A stretch of DNA of 36,538 nt from Reticulitermes lucifugus (taxonomy: Eukaryota > Arthropoda > Insecta > Blattodea > Rhinotermitidae), in assembly GCA_026260175.1 (NCBI GenBank), contig JAKCWW010001857.1:1-36538 (forward strand). The letters are read 5' to 3'. Below the pieces are notes generated by a model, which was not told the origin of the DNA, searched no databases, and saw nothing but the letters and a program-made list of their open reading frames with translations. Positions 13,201 to 23,340 of this stretch are shown piece by piece. Made by a program: the position numbers and the translations under genes. Position 1 is the first letter of the stretch. Each line of letters starts with the position of its first letter.

Positions 13201-13649
13201 GGCCCCTTATTCTTTTAGGGCGGAAATGGGGGTCTTACTTTTATACAACTAATATTACGCCATAATAAAAAAAAATACGTTCATCTAGCGATTAGCAGGT
13301 ACTTATGGAAACACCTTCTCTTAGGCAATAGCCCCGGAATTTACATGCCTTAAATCACATGGTGCCAAGCTTGTAAACTAATCTGCTGGAAGCAGTGCAT
13401 CAAACTGCTTCTTATGTAAATTCTAAAATAACTGTATGAACAAATACATGGGACCCATACCAAACGTTCTACTCACAGGAACTCACACTGCTGTCCCTAG
13501 GCCTATTTGTCAACACACCGGTAAGTCACAAACCGTTTTAAAGAGTTTAGATGAATGGTCTAACTTCATTCCAGTGTCCTCAGTCCTGGGAGGTCCTAGG
13601 GAGCCACAAATAAAATGTAAATATACTGGCACAAAAACTGCATAAAGTA

Positions 13650-13860
13650 ATACTGCTTGAGAATCCAACAGTCGTTCAGCTATCAAGAAATATTCCGCCT
13701 CTTATGCAGCCCGCGTGCTCATGGCCGTGTTCACAACAGCCCGCCACTGGTCCGTAACCCAACCGTGAAGAATCCAGTCCACGCCCCTCCGCTCCATTGC
13801 CTCACATCTACGCCCAGTTCTTCGAAGATTTTTCTTCCGTTAAGGGGTTTCGATCAAATT
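13650..13860 (-). mobile_element. Relic of a non-LTR retrotransposon (LINE) 3' coding end
   Basis: On the minus strand a frame from 13797 to a stop at 13702-13704 contains GVDWILHGWVTDQWRAVVNT. This resembles the VDWIHLAQDRDQWRALVNT block at the end of many insect LINE ORF2 proteins. After the stop, similarity continues in another frame as TTVGFSSS, where intact copies have a TTVGFSRR-like tail. Upstream, KIFEELGVDV in a further frame may be the preceding block. Stops and frame changes show it is dead. The family match is from memory, and the LINE clade is not determined. Confidence 0.55.
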
Positions 13861-14116
13861 GTTTTACAAATACCCGACCTTTCCCCATGTTTTTTGCATG
13901 CTCCACCTGCCTCCACTTCCTTTACTTCACGATTCAAAGCTTTATAAGCGTATATATTACGAATCCTACCTAACAGGCCTCTTTTCCGGTCTAACCATTA
14001 TGTGTTCAAAAATAACAAAGAATATACTTAAGATGTCATGTAAAGTGTACGATCATGTTTAATTCATATAAAGCTTCAACTTTTATAAGTTACGCAGCAC
14101 CGACCGACACAGGAAC

Positions 14117-14404
14117 AAGGTAAAGGTAAAGGCCTTTCCGTAACATGCCACGCAGGCACAGAGAGGGATTACAGGTGTACCTCTACCAAGCCTTAACCTC
14201 AGCGCTAGAAGAGAGGGTGGATGGTCAACACACGCCACGGCCGCTTTACCCCCGGAAGAGCCCCGGTACTCCTTGTACAAGAGGCTGGGTGGGCCCCAGG
14301 TCCTGTATGGAGAACAGAAAATCTCTTGGCCCCACCGGGGTTCTAACCCTGAACCGTGCAGTCCGTAGCGAGTCGCTGTACCGACTACGCTATCCCGGCC
14401 CCTC
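14117..14404 (-). mobile_element. tRNA-derived SINE, family 1, copy A
   Basis: On the minus strand it begins GGGCCGGGATAGCGTAGTCGG. The pol III box A TAGCGTAGTCGG (14381-14392) is intact, and box B is AGGGTTAGAACCC near 14338-14350. The body shares TAAAGCGGC and the CTAGCGC(T/C)GAGGTTAA segment with the copy at 26446. It ends in a short tandem tail, (CTTTAC)n, at 14117-14132. Length is about 288 bp. The flanks show no clear target-site duplication. Confidence 0.75.
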
Positions 14405-15186
14405 CGAGACATGAATATGACCACGAATATGAGAGGTCATTAAGCATTTAGATTGAGAAGATTTTGAAGTTCCATCCCAGCAACTGCCCGCATAAACGAA
14501 GAAAAACCTCAGTCACTATAACAGCTAATCGGGCCGAGATTCTAAAAGGTACTTCATACAATTACACTAATGTATTCGGGTTTGGTTATTTAAATCTAGT
14601 GCAGACCTAAACATTAACATTAATCGAAATTCATTTATGGGCAGAAATGTTACTGTACGCCAATAAACAGCGTGACACTATTACTTTGACACAGCACTAT
14701 TTTGGACCGACGTGAATGCTGTTCTTATGTCACTGCTGCACTGGGTATGTGGCTGCTACAGCTCTCCTTCCTGCGCAGCCTATGTCTCTCTGTCTCTCCA
14801 AGGTAATTAACTATGTTAAGATTGTCTATATACCTTCCCCACAGGTAAAGTTCATGGCACTTTGACAACTCAGTAATGACGGAAGGATGGGCTGGTAATT
14901 GACACCTTCCTGCAACACAAGGCCTAAGGAGCCGTTAAAGCCACGCATCGATCTTCCCTCTTTCTCGTCGCATATCGTCATTTGATTTATACAGCGCGTT
15001 ACGTATAATTAATTTCGTAGTAGGAAAAAGAGGCTAAGAAGATTCGCAGTCTTGCTTCGTTGCTACGAAGAGTGATTTAGCATGAATTTCTTGTGCACAG
15101 CACTGAACAGACAGCACAGGTGTGCAGTCGCTCTTCGTCATGAACAGACATTTGAAATTTGGGGCTTTCTCGGCGGCTAAAATGTG
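14405..15186. other. No gene recognised
   Basis: Anonymous AT-rich sequence between the SINE and the second foldback repeat. Confidence 0.6.
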
Positions 15187-15360
15187 GAATGTAGTCTTCT
15201 GGGTTATGGCTCCGCGTAGTTTGGTATGTGAGCATCACTTTTTGGAGAATCATAATGCCTCCACATGCAGGGTAGAAATGAAAATGGAGGTAGCAGGTTC
15301 TGCAGACCGTTGGTAACCACAGAGGACACTGTGCGGTATCATAACCCAGACAATTACAGT
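15187..15360. repeat. Second, more diverged foldback-type repeat
   Basis: TTCTGGGTTATGGCTCCGC near 15197 is matched by an inverted copy (GCGGTATCATAACCCAGA) near 15333-15350. Weaker inverted similarity continues inward to a centre near 15276, where TGCCTCCA and TGGAGGTA face each other. The minus-strand frame through it and its left flank contains YQTTRSHNPEDYI and RRESPKFQ, which resemble the HNPED...RRENLKS phrases common in insect repeat-derived gene models. This is probably a transposon-derived palindromic repeat. Confidence 0.55.
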
Positions 15361-16634
15361 TCAAAACCATTCAGACCCAGCAACATAAAATTTGGGGGGA
15401 GAACGCCAAAGTCGAGACAGTTCTACTTCGCTAACGTCTGCATATTCTATCATAACTTCGTATGGCATCCCAGAATGTAAATCAACACAGTTGTCTTCGC
15501 CTGACCTTATAAAAAAAATATTTACGAATATACTCGTAGTCTACTAAATTGAGCTTTGAAAATCTTACTCAGTTTAGACTGTAATTGAGTACCGAAGTCA
15601 GCTGTGATGTTTCATAGACCACAAAAAAGGGCGGTAAGTTCGATCAGTACGTTTGTACGCACATTTTGAAAATTATGCACAGTGAATATTTCCGCAATTC
15701 AAATCAACATGCTACTGGATTACATGTAAAAACTGAAAGCTTTCACTCGAAGTACCAGAAACAAAATAAAATACCACAGCTTTTATTTCAGTCTGAAGTG
15801 TACGTATATATGTCCGCCCTCTCTACCACACATTACCCTCTGCTAATAAGTCGGACAGAACCTGAGAACTGGACTTGATGACAGGCAAACGCTGGCTTAA
15901 GTTTCGAATATCCACAGACATAAAGGTTTACAATCTGCTTGCGTTTAGAATAACAACTTTACAAAAGTACGTTCCCTGCCAGAGCTGTGTTGCCTCGCGT
16001 AAATAAACCGTCTTAGTAGCTTGACTCACGTAACACTTGTTCTGCACGTACCATTGGATGAGGCAAAGGAAGACAGGCCTTATTACTTTCCTTTTGCCAG
16101 TATTGTCTTAATATTATTTTTTAAGGAATAAAAACAGGCACAGAGTATACTAATGAGCCTACTTCAACTCTACACAATACTTTGTAGGGTGTACAGTGAA
16201 AACAGCCAATCTGTTAAACAGTTTCTTTTCTCTCTTGTGCATCATCTCTGTCATTCACAAACACAGTGATAACTTACAAGGCAAAATGTAATCAGAATCA
16301 AATTTTGGGGTAGAAGAGAGGATGGTTAAAACAAATTTTGAAATCTGTATCACACAGATTCAGAAATCAGGTTTGTAGCTAACCTAATGCTGGTTTCTTG
16401 CCATCAAAAGTTAGTTATATACCTAAGCTGTCTTGCACATACAATCAACAGTCTTTGCAAGACAAGGACTGAAGTCCGTTGGCTGTGACAACGTGACCCA
16501 ATGCTTCTTATTCTTCTGACAAACAATTTCAAGTGTGTATGCCAATAATTCGGACTCTTGGCATTTCTAGGGCTGCACCATATAACAGAGGTCCTTGTTG
16601 CTGGAACACTTATGTGATCCATTGTCTGATGCAG
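15361..16634 (+). other. 3' end of the presumed intron before the TM3 exon
   Basis: No repeat or exon is recognised. The last bases, GTCTGATGCAG, form the acceptor used by the exon at 16635. The minus frame at 16404-16622 is not recognised. Confidence 0.6.
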
Positions 16635-16862
16635 GATACTGGCCGTTCGGAGTAGTGTGGTGCAATGTTTACGTCACATGTGACGTATTGGCATGTTCTG
16701 CAAGCATTATGCACATGTGTTTCATTAGCCTTGGCCGGTACCTCGGGATCCGCAATCCTCTCAAGACCCGACATGCCTACTCTACGAAGAGGTTGGTTGG
16801 CTTCAAGATAGCGCTCGTGTGGCTCCTGTCCATGCTGGTGTCCAGCTCGATCACAGTTCTGG
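16635..16862 (+). CDS. 5-HT2B: 5-HT2-type serotonin receptor, exon with TM3, loop 2 and TM4 (internal exon, gene partial at 5' side)
   Basis: This exon encodes residues 1-76 of the 438 residues visible in the window, plus the first base of codon 77. It follows a TGATGCAG acceptor and ends at a G|GTGAGT donor. The upstream intron is phase 1 and the downstream one is phase 1. The protein starts with GYWPFG. Cys10 (position 3.25) would form the disulfide with the second extracellular loop. Asp17 (3.32) is the amine-binding aspartate. The motif [12 protein letters not shown] marks the end of TM3, and Trp63 is 4.50 of TM4. The usual DRY motif reads GRY (Gly34-Arg35-Tyr36). Position 3.36 is Cys21, where vertebrate 5-HT2 receptors have Ser. 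The TM3-loop 2 sequence resembles the insect 5-HT2beta branch, as I remember it. The product would be a plasma-membrane receptor for serotonin, probably coupling to Gq and calcium. The family call is firm. The beta-type call rests on remembered motifs, and the closest alternative is the insect 5-HT2A (alpha) paralogue. Confidence 0.87.
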
Positions 16863-17794
16863 GTGAGTCACATTACACGTAACTGTAAGCTCTGCAACGT
16901 AACGCGTCACATGACCAGTCTGGCAGCCAAAGGTGCAACGCAACAGAGAACGCATTCTAAGCACGGAGATGAGTTGTGCTTTTAGCTCCTAAATACGCAC
17001 ACGTGTGTATATTCTTAAACATAAATATAACAAAAACATTACAAACGAACGTAAATGCTTAAAACTACGCAGTAATCATATTTCAAAGTAACTGCTTGAA
17101 GATGTTAGTAAGAAGTTAAATGTGTAACACTGCCCACATGTCCATATGCCCTATGTAACTGCTTCCAGTTGCAACGCTTCATATTACAGGTTTATACATT
17201 GCTACTAACATAGGCTCCCCTATACATTATGTACATTCCTTCCAAATAGGCATTTACGAACCTACTGGCTACAGATATGAGTACGAATTTATTAATACAC
17301 ACCACTAGCGCCATGTAGGCTTATTCAAAAGGACATACATTTGCTTACGTGATGCCACAGACGTTCCACTACTTTGTAGAATGTTCACGAATACTTACGA
17401 TTAAATGACAGTAGAATGTCGAGTAACTGAAGCAAGCATGAATTAATCAAGTTTCGGTTATCGATTTATTCTGATACGATTGTTGAAAAAACGTATCAGC
17501 TGCACCTGCATAAATTTATCTCTAATAATCTACACACTGCAACCCAATAAAGTATAATTTAATACATATTTCTGTAACATGAACCGAAATTGCAACTCTG
17601 AAATTGACGACACTTGTATTCGTATCAGGGTGTCCAACTTTCGGACAATTAATGTTCCACATCACAGTGCTACCTTTAGTTAAAAGCCTAATAGCATATC
17701 ACCACAATAATTACGTACACCGCAATTGTAATTACAACCAGCTTATATAATTAGCATGTACAAATACAAATATGTACAAATATGTGTATTTCAG
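16863..17794 (+). other. Intron between TM4 and TM5 exons (932 bp, phase 1)
   Basis: It starts GTGAGT and ends TATTTCAG. The interior is AT-rich. I see no repeat relic that I recognise and no open frame of note. Confidence 0.8.
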
Positions 17795-18101
17795 GAGTTC
17801 ACAACCCGCGAAACATAATGCCAGAGCCCCATATCTGCGTCATCAACAACCGAGCCTTCTTCGTCTTCGGCTCGCTTGTAGCGTTCTACGTGCCGATGGT
17901 CATAATGGTCGTGACTTACGCGCTGACGGTGCAGTTGTTACGGAAAAAGGCACGATTCGCGGCAGAGCATCCAGAATCTGACCAGTTCCGGCGGCTGGGA
18001 GGAAGGTTCGCAGCTTCCAGGACACAGCAACACCATCACAACCACCACAGATCGTCCACGATATCACACCAGCTCTGCAGAACCAGCGGTTGCACCGACA
18101 G
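17795..18101 (+). CDS. 5-HT2B: 5-HT2-type serotonin receptor, exon with extracellular loop 2, TM5 and start of loop 3
   Basis: This exon starts after a TGTGTATTTCAG acceptor and ends at CAG|GTAAAA. Its first two bases complete Gly77 and its last two bases begin Arg179. It encodes a short second extracellular loop with the disulfide cysteine (Cys91), then TM5 (about residues 97-122, from [15 protein letters not shown]) with Pro110 at 5.50 and Ser103 at 5.43. The cytoplasmic part opens with [15 protein letters not shown], and a histidine-rich run, QQHHHNHH, lies at residues 154-161. TM5 and the basic segment after it fit the 5-HT2 family, where this region contacts the G protein. Without splicing the frame stops two bases past the donor, which supports the donor choice. 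Coding sequence here is clearly more GC-rich than the flanking introns. Confidence 0.88.
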
Positions 18102-20720
18102 GTAAAACACGGCATATCAGGGGGGACGAGAAGGATGTAAAAATGACACACGGACAGCCGACGTAGATCCCACCACATCGCAAATGTAAAGATTAAGTAT
18201 CAGAACTCCTTGCGCCTAAGCAACATGGCACAGGGTATGGGAGGTGCGGATATGACCATCATACAATTTTAACGTCAGACTAATAAGCAACCACGTTTTG
18301 AAACAAGCCTCTCTAAACTTATCCTGACTTGAAGTGGACGATATGCTTTTCGTGAAGAAATGAAAAGACATAACTTGCCTATACAATTCATTGTGCTGTA
18401 TGTCTCTCAAATACAAAATTAAATGCATCCAGTTTTATAACTTCCACTTACGGTCCAACTTATATTTATCTCGAAATGCTTACTTTCAATACCAACATAT
18501 TCAAAATAAGTTGTCGTCCTTAGCTTGTAAGCACTCGTCCATTTTTACGTTACACAACATCATGATTGGCCATTTACAGCTCACATTTCACACAAATTAC
18601 TAACTCCAACTCCTCTCCCCAAAACAGCAAAAAACTAACAGTGGTAAGAATATTTTGGAGCGAAACGGCCCGAGCACGTAATAACACGTGTCAACAAAAA
18701 TAAGGTATTATGATTATCGATGATACAAATAATAATATAAGAAATAAATAATTATTACTGAAGCAAAATTTAAGACTTTCGCCCGAACACACTAGGCCTC
18801 TATTTCACCATCACCTCAGAGAATAAACGTAGCCATATTACAGGTCAGAAGCCTGACTTCTTATGGTTGCCAAATTAAGAACTAAAAAACTTAAAAAGCA
18901 GTTTTTTTTTCAAACGTCCCTTAAGTCACTGAATAACGTAAGTGGTCATGTTCACGCTTCGGCCGATTAACTGCCGTGGAAAGAGCTTCCGGTATCAACT
19001 GACCAGGAACAGATGTCAACACAGTGGTGGCGAAGACAGGCCACAACCCGTCACCTTACTGTCAAATCTGTGTCTTTGAGTAGAAACAACCAATATAGGC
19101 TACAAGTGGAAAAATGTACGTCGATCAAATTTCGCATTAAGTGGAACACGGCACTGCTGTGCAGACAAATTGAATGACGCAGGATTGTTCCATACATAAC
19201 CCCCCACACAAAAGTGAAATGTAAAGTTGTTCAAAAATGAATTTACATACACTGAAACGAGCATGAAACCATCAAATACCATGCAAATTTCGTTTCCTGT
19301 TCTCTTATATTCACATTCACATTCTTTGTAAAAATTATTTAGAGCACGAGCAATACATTTTCCCATACAGAGCGCCTCATGTCTGAACGGACGTTGATAA
19401 CGAATCCATTGCGGAGGCAAAGAATAGACTGCAACGCTGGGGCTGCGCAGTAACTAATCCAAATATAACAGACGTGTCGGCTACTTCCGATCCGAGTCTG
19501 ATTTTATAAAACAATTCTCGGGCACGCAATGCAATTCGTTACAGCATTCGCTCAATGGCTTAGATAACATTTCAGGATTCACCCTACTGACTGCCGAAGA
19601 ATGAAACATGAAAACTGGGTTCGAATATGTCAAACAGGGTCAACGAGAACCCACACAGAGTTCTACTAGCATTTCTTACAATTAGAACTGAATTTAAATA
19701 TGTTTACGTTTAAAACAGCTACTGGCCTGGAAATTAAAAAAAATGTTGGTTATTTGAAAGCCCTGACTACTAACATGAAATAAAATTAATAACATAATTA
19801 AGCAAATTCCATATTTGTCGCTGGATTATTATATTATTAGTATATTACTGACACTGCATTCTGGTTCGCTTAACTGATTTGGCGCGCACCCCAAACTTTA
19901 CAGTTAACAGACCGGTCATCTGCTCATAATCCAAACTTCGGTATCTTGCAGAAAAGACCCATGTGACACCACATGTTTCATTATGCTGCCGCCACGTCAT
20001 CGATTTCACTTGGCCATAATTTTGGAAATGCCGAGACACTGCATGACGTTAAGTCTCATAATTAAAAGGGTTTGGACACATTGGCATGAACCAGTGGGTG
20101 AAGAAGACATAGGTCCTATCGCGCATACTAAGCGCGTTTTAGTTTTAAAAACATGACCATATTCAATTAGTTCCTCTTCAATCATACATATATTTGAACC
20201 TCACCGGTGTTATAAATTGGGAGGGGGGGGGAACAGATTTAGACCTACGTCCGTCCGAAGATAAGCTTGAAAAATGTTAGGAAGGCAATCAATACCAGAT
20301 GTCACGTCGATGGCAGTGAGGAGTATTTGATAGCAGGTTTGTTGCGCAAGAGACACACCTAAGTATGTCAGAGAATTCTTGCTGCCAGTACCCACATTAC
20401 AGGGAAACTTGGCGTTCTGAATTTCCGGTGTGAATGTGAACGGTATCTTCATGCATACAGCATATTCCACAAATATACATTCCACTTCCTGGAAACCATA
20501 ATGCGACAGTATGGTTACAATTCATCGCTCTTCAGAGGCCGTAACCAATAAACTTGCATGCTAGTCTACATCTCTTCGTTCCACGACTGAACGTTGAGCA
20601 CATCAATGAAACCAGCATGCATTTCGTCAGATGTGCCCCCACAATTTAACTTAAGGATCCACGGAAAGAAGTAGTCCTTACCGATATAATTCCTACACTG
20701 ACACTTCGTTCTCTCCGCAG
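18102..20720 (+). other. Intron between TM5 exon and loop 3 exon (2619 bp, phase 2)
   Basis: It starts GTAAAA and ends CTCTCCGCAG. The content is AT-rich single-copy-looking sequence with short homopolymer runs (for example T9 near 18902 and G8 near 20222). No coding or mobile element is recognised. Confidence 0.75.
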
Positions 20721-20930
20721 GAGTACCAGTATGCGAGTGAGTGCCTCCCATCCTCAGCTGAACTACGTGGCGAATGGCGGTAACGGTGCAGGGGGTGGGC
20801 TAAGTGCTTCATCCGGAAGGTGTGATCAAGGGACACAGACCCCGGACAATATCGCCCGGGAAACCCGAAACTTCCGACTCAGAAGTCTAAAGCTGCAGCT
20901 TAGCATGGGACCCTCGACACTCAATTTAAG
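20721..20930 (+). CDS. 5-HT2B: 5-HT2-type serotonin receptor, intracellular loop 3 exon
   Basis: This 210-bp exon follows a strong acceptor (TTCTCTCCGCAG) and ends at AAG|GTAAAT. It encodes residues 180-248 and shares Arg179 and Arg249 with its neighbours. There is no membrane segment. The first half is low-complexity and Gly/Ser-rich (NGGNGAGGG). The second half, GTQTPDNIARETRNFRLRSL and what follows, looks conserved and matches my recollection of loop-3 sequence in insect 5-HT2-type receptors. Both flanking introns are phase 2 and the exon length is a multiple of three, so skipping it would keep the frame and shorten loop 3 by 70 residues. The exon call rests on splice sites, phase match and the conserved-looking second half. 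No homology search could be run. Confidence 0.8.
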
Positions 20931-21252
20931 GTAAATTATTGTGATTTTTCACGTGACGCCTCAAACAGCATGTATAACAGTATCAGTACACATACTTCTG
21001 CGTTATGCTGTACTTTCAATCACTACTATGTGTTTCAGACTAAGATACAATTTCATCACACGCAACAAATACATTACATACATGCTACACGTTTCGGTAC
21101 GACCATGTCGTTTTCAGACGTGTGAGACAATAGTGTTATTAATCTCTGAAACTTTAAAATTAAGAGCGTGATTTGCAGCAGAGAATTAAGATCAATTATT
21201 ATCACAATTACAATTACGATTAGTCCAGTCAAAACAAATTTAATCCATTATT

Positions 21253-21295
21253 ATCAAGTGCATGTTTCGGCCTACAAGGCCCTCATCAGATTGAA
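21253..21295 (-). ncRNA. Second hammerhead-like motif, probably inactive, in the 8-kb receptor intron
   Basis: On the minus strand the core CTGATGA (21283-21289) is followed by a 5-bp stem II (GGCCT/AGGCC, loop TGT), GAAA (21265-21268) and then ACATGCA. Stem I can form from TCAA before the core and TTGA after the expected cleavage point. The conserved U before the cleavage site is C here (ACATGCA instead of ACATGTA), so the copy is probably dead. As in the motif at 4946-4985, one unpaired base lies between core and stem II. No GIY-YIG or reverse transcriptase frame is visible nearby, so this is a solo terminal piece, antisense to the receptor. Confidence 0.5.
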
Positions 21296-23204
21296 CACAA
21301 GAATAAAAGAATATATGTATACATTTTATACGGAATCGAGATCTCGAAACCTCACAATTTGTATTGTGTTTGTATACATAACATAGATAGAATGGCCTTG
21401 GGGAATAGAATTTGTATAACTACGTTTATAGCTTTAAAAAATAATGGATGAAGAATATATCAATGTACAAATAAATAATCTTAGAATTTTAAAAGATAAA
21501 ATCAGTAGAAGTGTAGGTTATTCTTCAGAGGACGGCCAGTGTAACTTTTATAATTGTCTCGCGTACTTGAAGGTGGAAATTTCTCTCGAAGATAAGACGT
21601 TTAAAACAATTATCGTAACGTTGATACGCCTGTGAAGGCGTCTACACATAGGCCTACACAGACGGTCATGGTAGGTCTGTACGGCGTGTACGGTAGTTCA
21701 ATCATGCAGCGAAGCGTCTAAGCCTATACCAGTTATTGCACAGATGGTCACCTCTACCTACGTGTTATGACAATCAATTTCTTCCTTACGTTAGCAGTAC
21801 TTAGTCGTTGGTTTGCTCCTGCATCTTCTAAATCGCGGAAAGTGATGATGCCTGTGTAACATACGCATTACACAGGAAGCAGCACAACCACACCTACACA
21901 CGTAAAAAACGACATATTGCACCACGTAACTATTTCATGTAATATTTAAGGTCCACACATCTGGATCGGGATGGTTGCCAAATGCACCTAGGTAGACTTA
22001 CAAACGGGCGGAGGGGTGAGGAAGTACCAAATTCGATCAAACCTCGGTGGTCTCAATTCTCAGTCTTTGTTGCATACACAAACAACCTTAAATCCGCAAA
22101 GGACAAGGCCCTGCAAACCTGTGACCACGACACAATTTTGTTCGAGCCTGGCTACAGCCTACATAAGGAACTATGACATTAACAGGCATATGGAGCTAAA
22201 TAATTATGTACAGTGCTTGCCCGCAGGTTTCAAGTTACGTTGGGCTTTCATTACAATTTATACGCTGTATTTTCAGCACTTCTATGTTTGTGCCCATATT
22301 AATGCAATGAAATGAAAAAATTCGTCTTTCTGTAAAGAAGGAATTATAATGCACCAACGTTGAACGGTCTGATCTTAACACAAACACGGGAGAATTGAAG
22401 TAGTTCCGAGACATATACCTAAAATCACAGAAGGAACGCAAATTCTTCTAATTCTGCAGCTGACCTCACCTTCTGCTGCTATTAATTTGCGTAGGGATTC
22501 AACGTCTCGATTGAATGATTTTTTCCCATTGATGTAGTTTTATACGTTTTAGTTTGCAGAGAAAACCCGTCCTTTACGTAATAATAGTGTACAAGAAATT
22601 ACTGTGCCAATAGTTATGTGGCACTTAACACACCTACAGAAGAACCAACGGAAGTTAAAAAAACATGACCTTCAAAATATGCTAAGCGGCAATTATCACA
22701 CTGCTAGAGTCTTAGGCCAGCAGTCAAGGTAAAGTCTGGCAGTCATCGGCTGTAGCACAATGCAAGGAATTCTGCGCCATCAAAATGCAATATAAAGACA
22801 AACGTTTAGGGGTAAAGTCGTTTGACAGGAACCCAAGAACCTTAAGAGTAAGGCAGTTTTAAACGCTAGTAATAATTACTGAATTATATAGGCAAAGAAA
22901 ATCATATCAAAACTACAAGCAGGCAGATAGAACGAGACGTAAAACGGCAGGTGGTTGGGTGCAAGACATGTATGATAAGAGCAAACTTTACTGTGATGAA
23001 AGAAAATCATATGCCTATAAGTTCTAGGACAAACAGGTATGTAACATTATCTCTATACCTAAAAAAAAGCTGTAACTTCCATTATAAAGCTCAATTCTCG
23101 ACGCCTTCTGTACGACGAGATATTCTATAAAACACACAAAATTACACACGTTTTAAACCCCTCTCCCATCACAGCCGGTTTTATAATCATAACAAAATGT
23201 CGTC

Positions 23205-23340
23205 GAACACAGTGGTCGCACGGTCCAAGGCTTGTACTGTCCCCCATCGCTAGACACAGTGGTGCTGTGAGTTCAAATTCCCTCAATGTATGCATGCATG
23301 TCTGCCACTTTTGCATGTTTGTGATGCGACAGTCACAACA
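23205..23340 (+). mobile_element. tRNA-like SINE, family 2, degraded copy
   Basis: CAGTGGTCGCACGGTCCAAGGC with a box-B-like GAGTTCAAATTCC (near 23270-23282) and a following GCATGCATGTCTGCC resembles the element at 36381-36538 along its length. That element has CAGTGGCCGTGCGGTCTGAG, GGTTCGAATCC and GCATGGATGCTTGTCTC. The similarity of two separate loci is seen directly. Calling it a SINE is inference from the pol III boxes. Confidence 0.5.

Larger units (their letters stand above)
7227..13649. other. Long stretch without recognisable genes
   Basis: 6.4 kb of AT-rich sequence with a (GAT)n and a (CT)12 microsatellite. Segments near 12690-12770 and 13035-13080 contain weak tRNA-box-like words and may be very old SINEs. 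I looked here for the missing TM1-TM2 exon of the receptor (a run of about 70 hydrophobic residues with a LAxxD motif and a phase 1 donor) and did not find it. Confidence 0.55.

Noticed and set aside
17624-17650. CAGGGTGTCCAACTTTCGG as a possible mariner-type terminal repeat
   Set aside because: The match is short, with no partner end and no transposase remnant nearby.
17900-18178. Antisense open frame over the TM5 exon
   Set aside because: It is a shadow of the real exon on the + strand.
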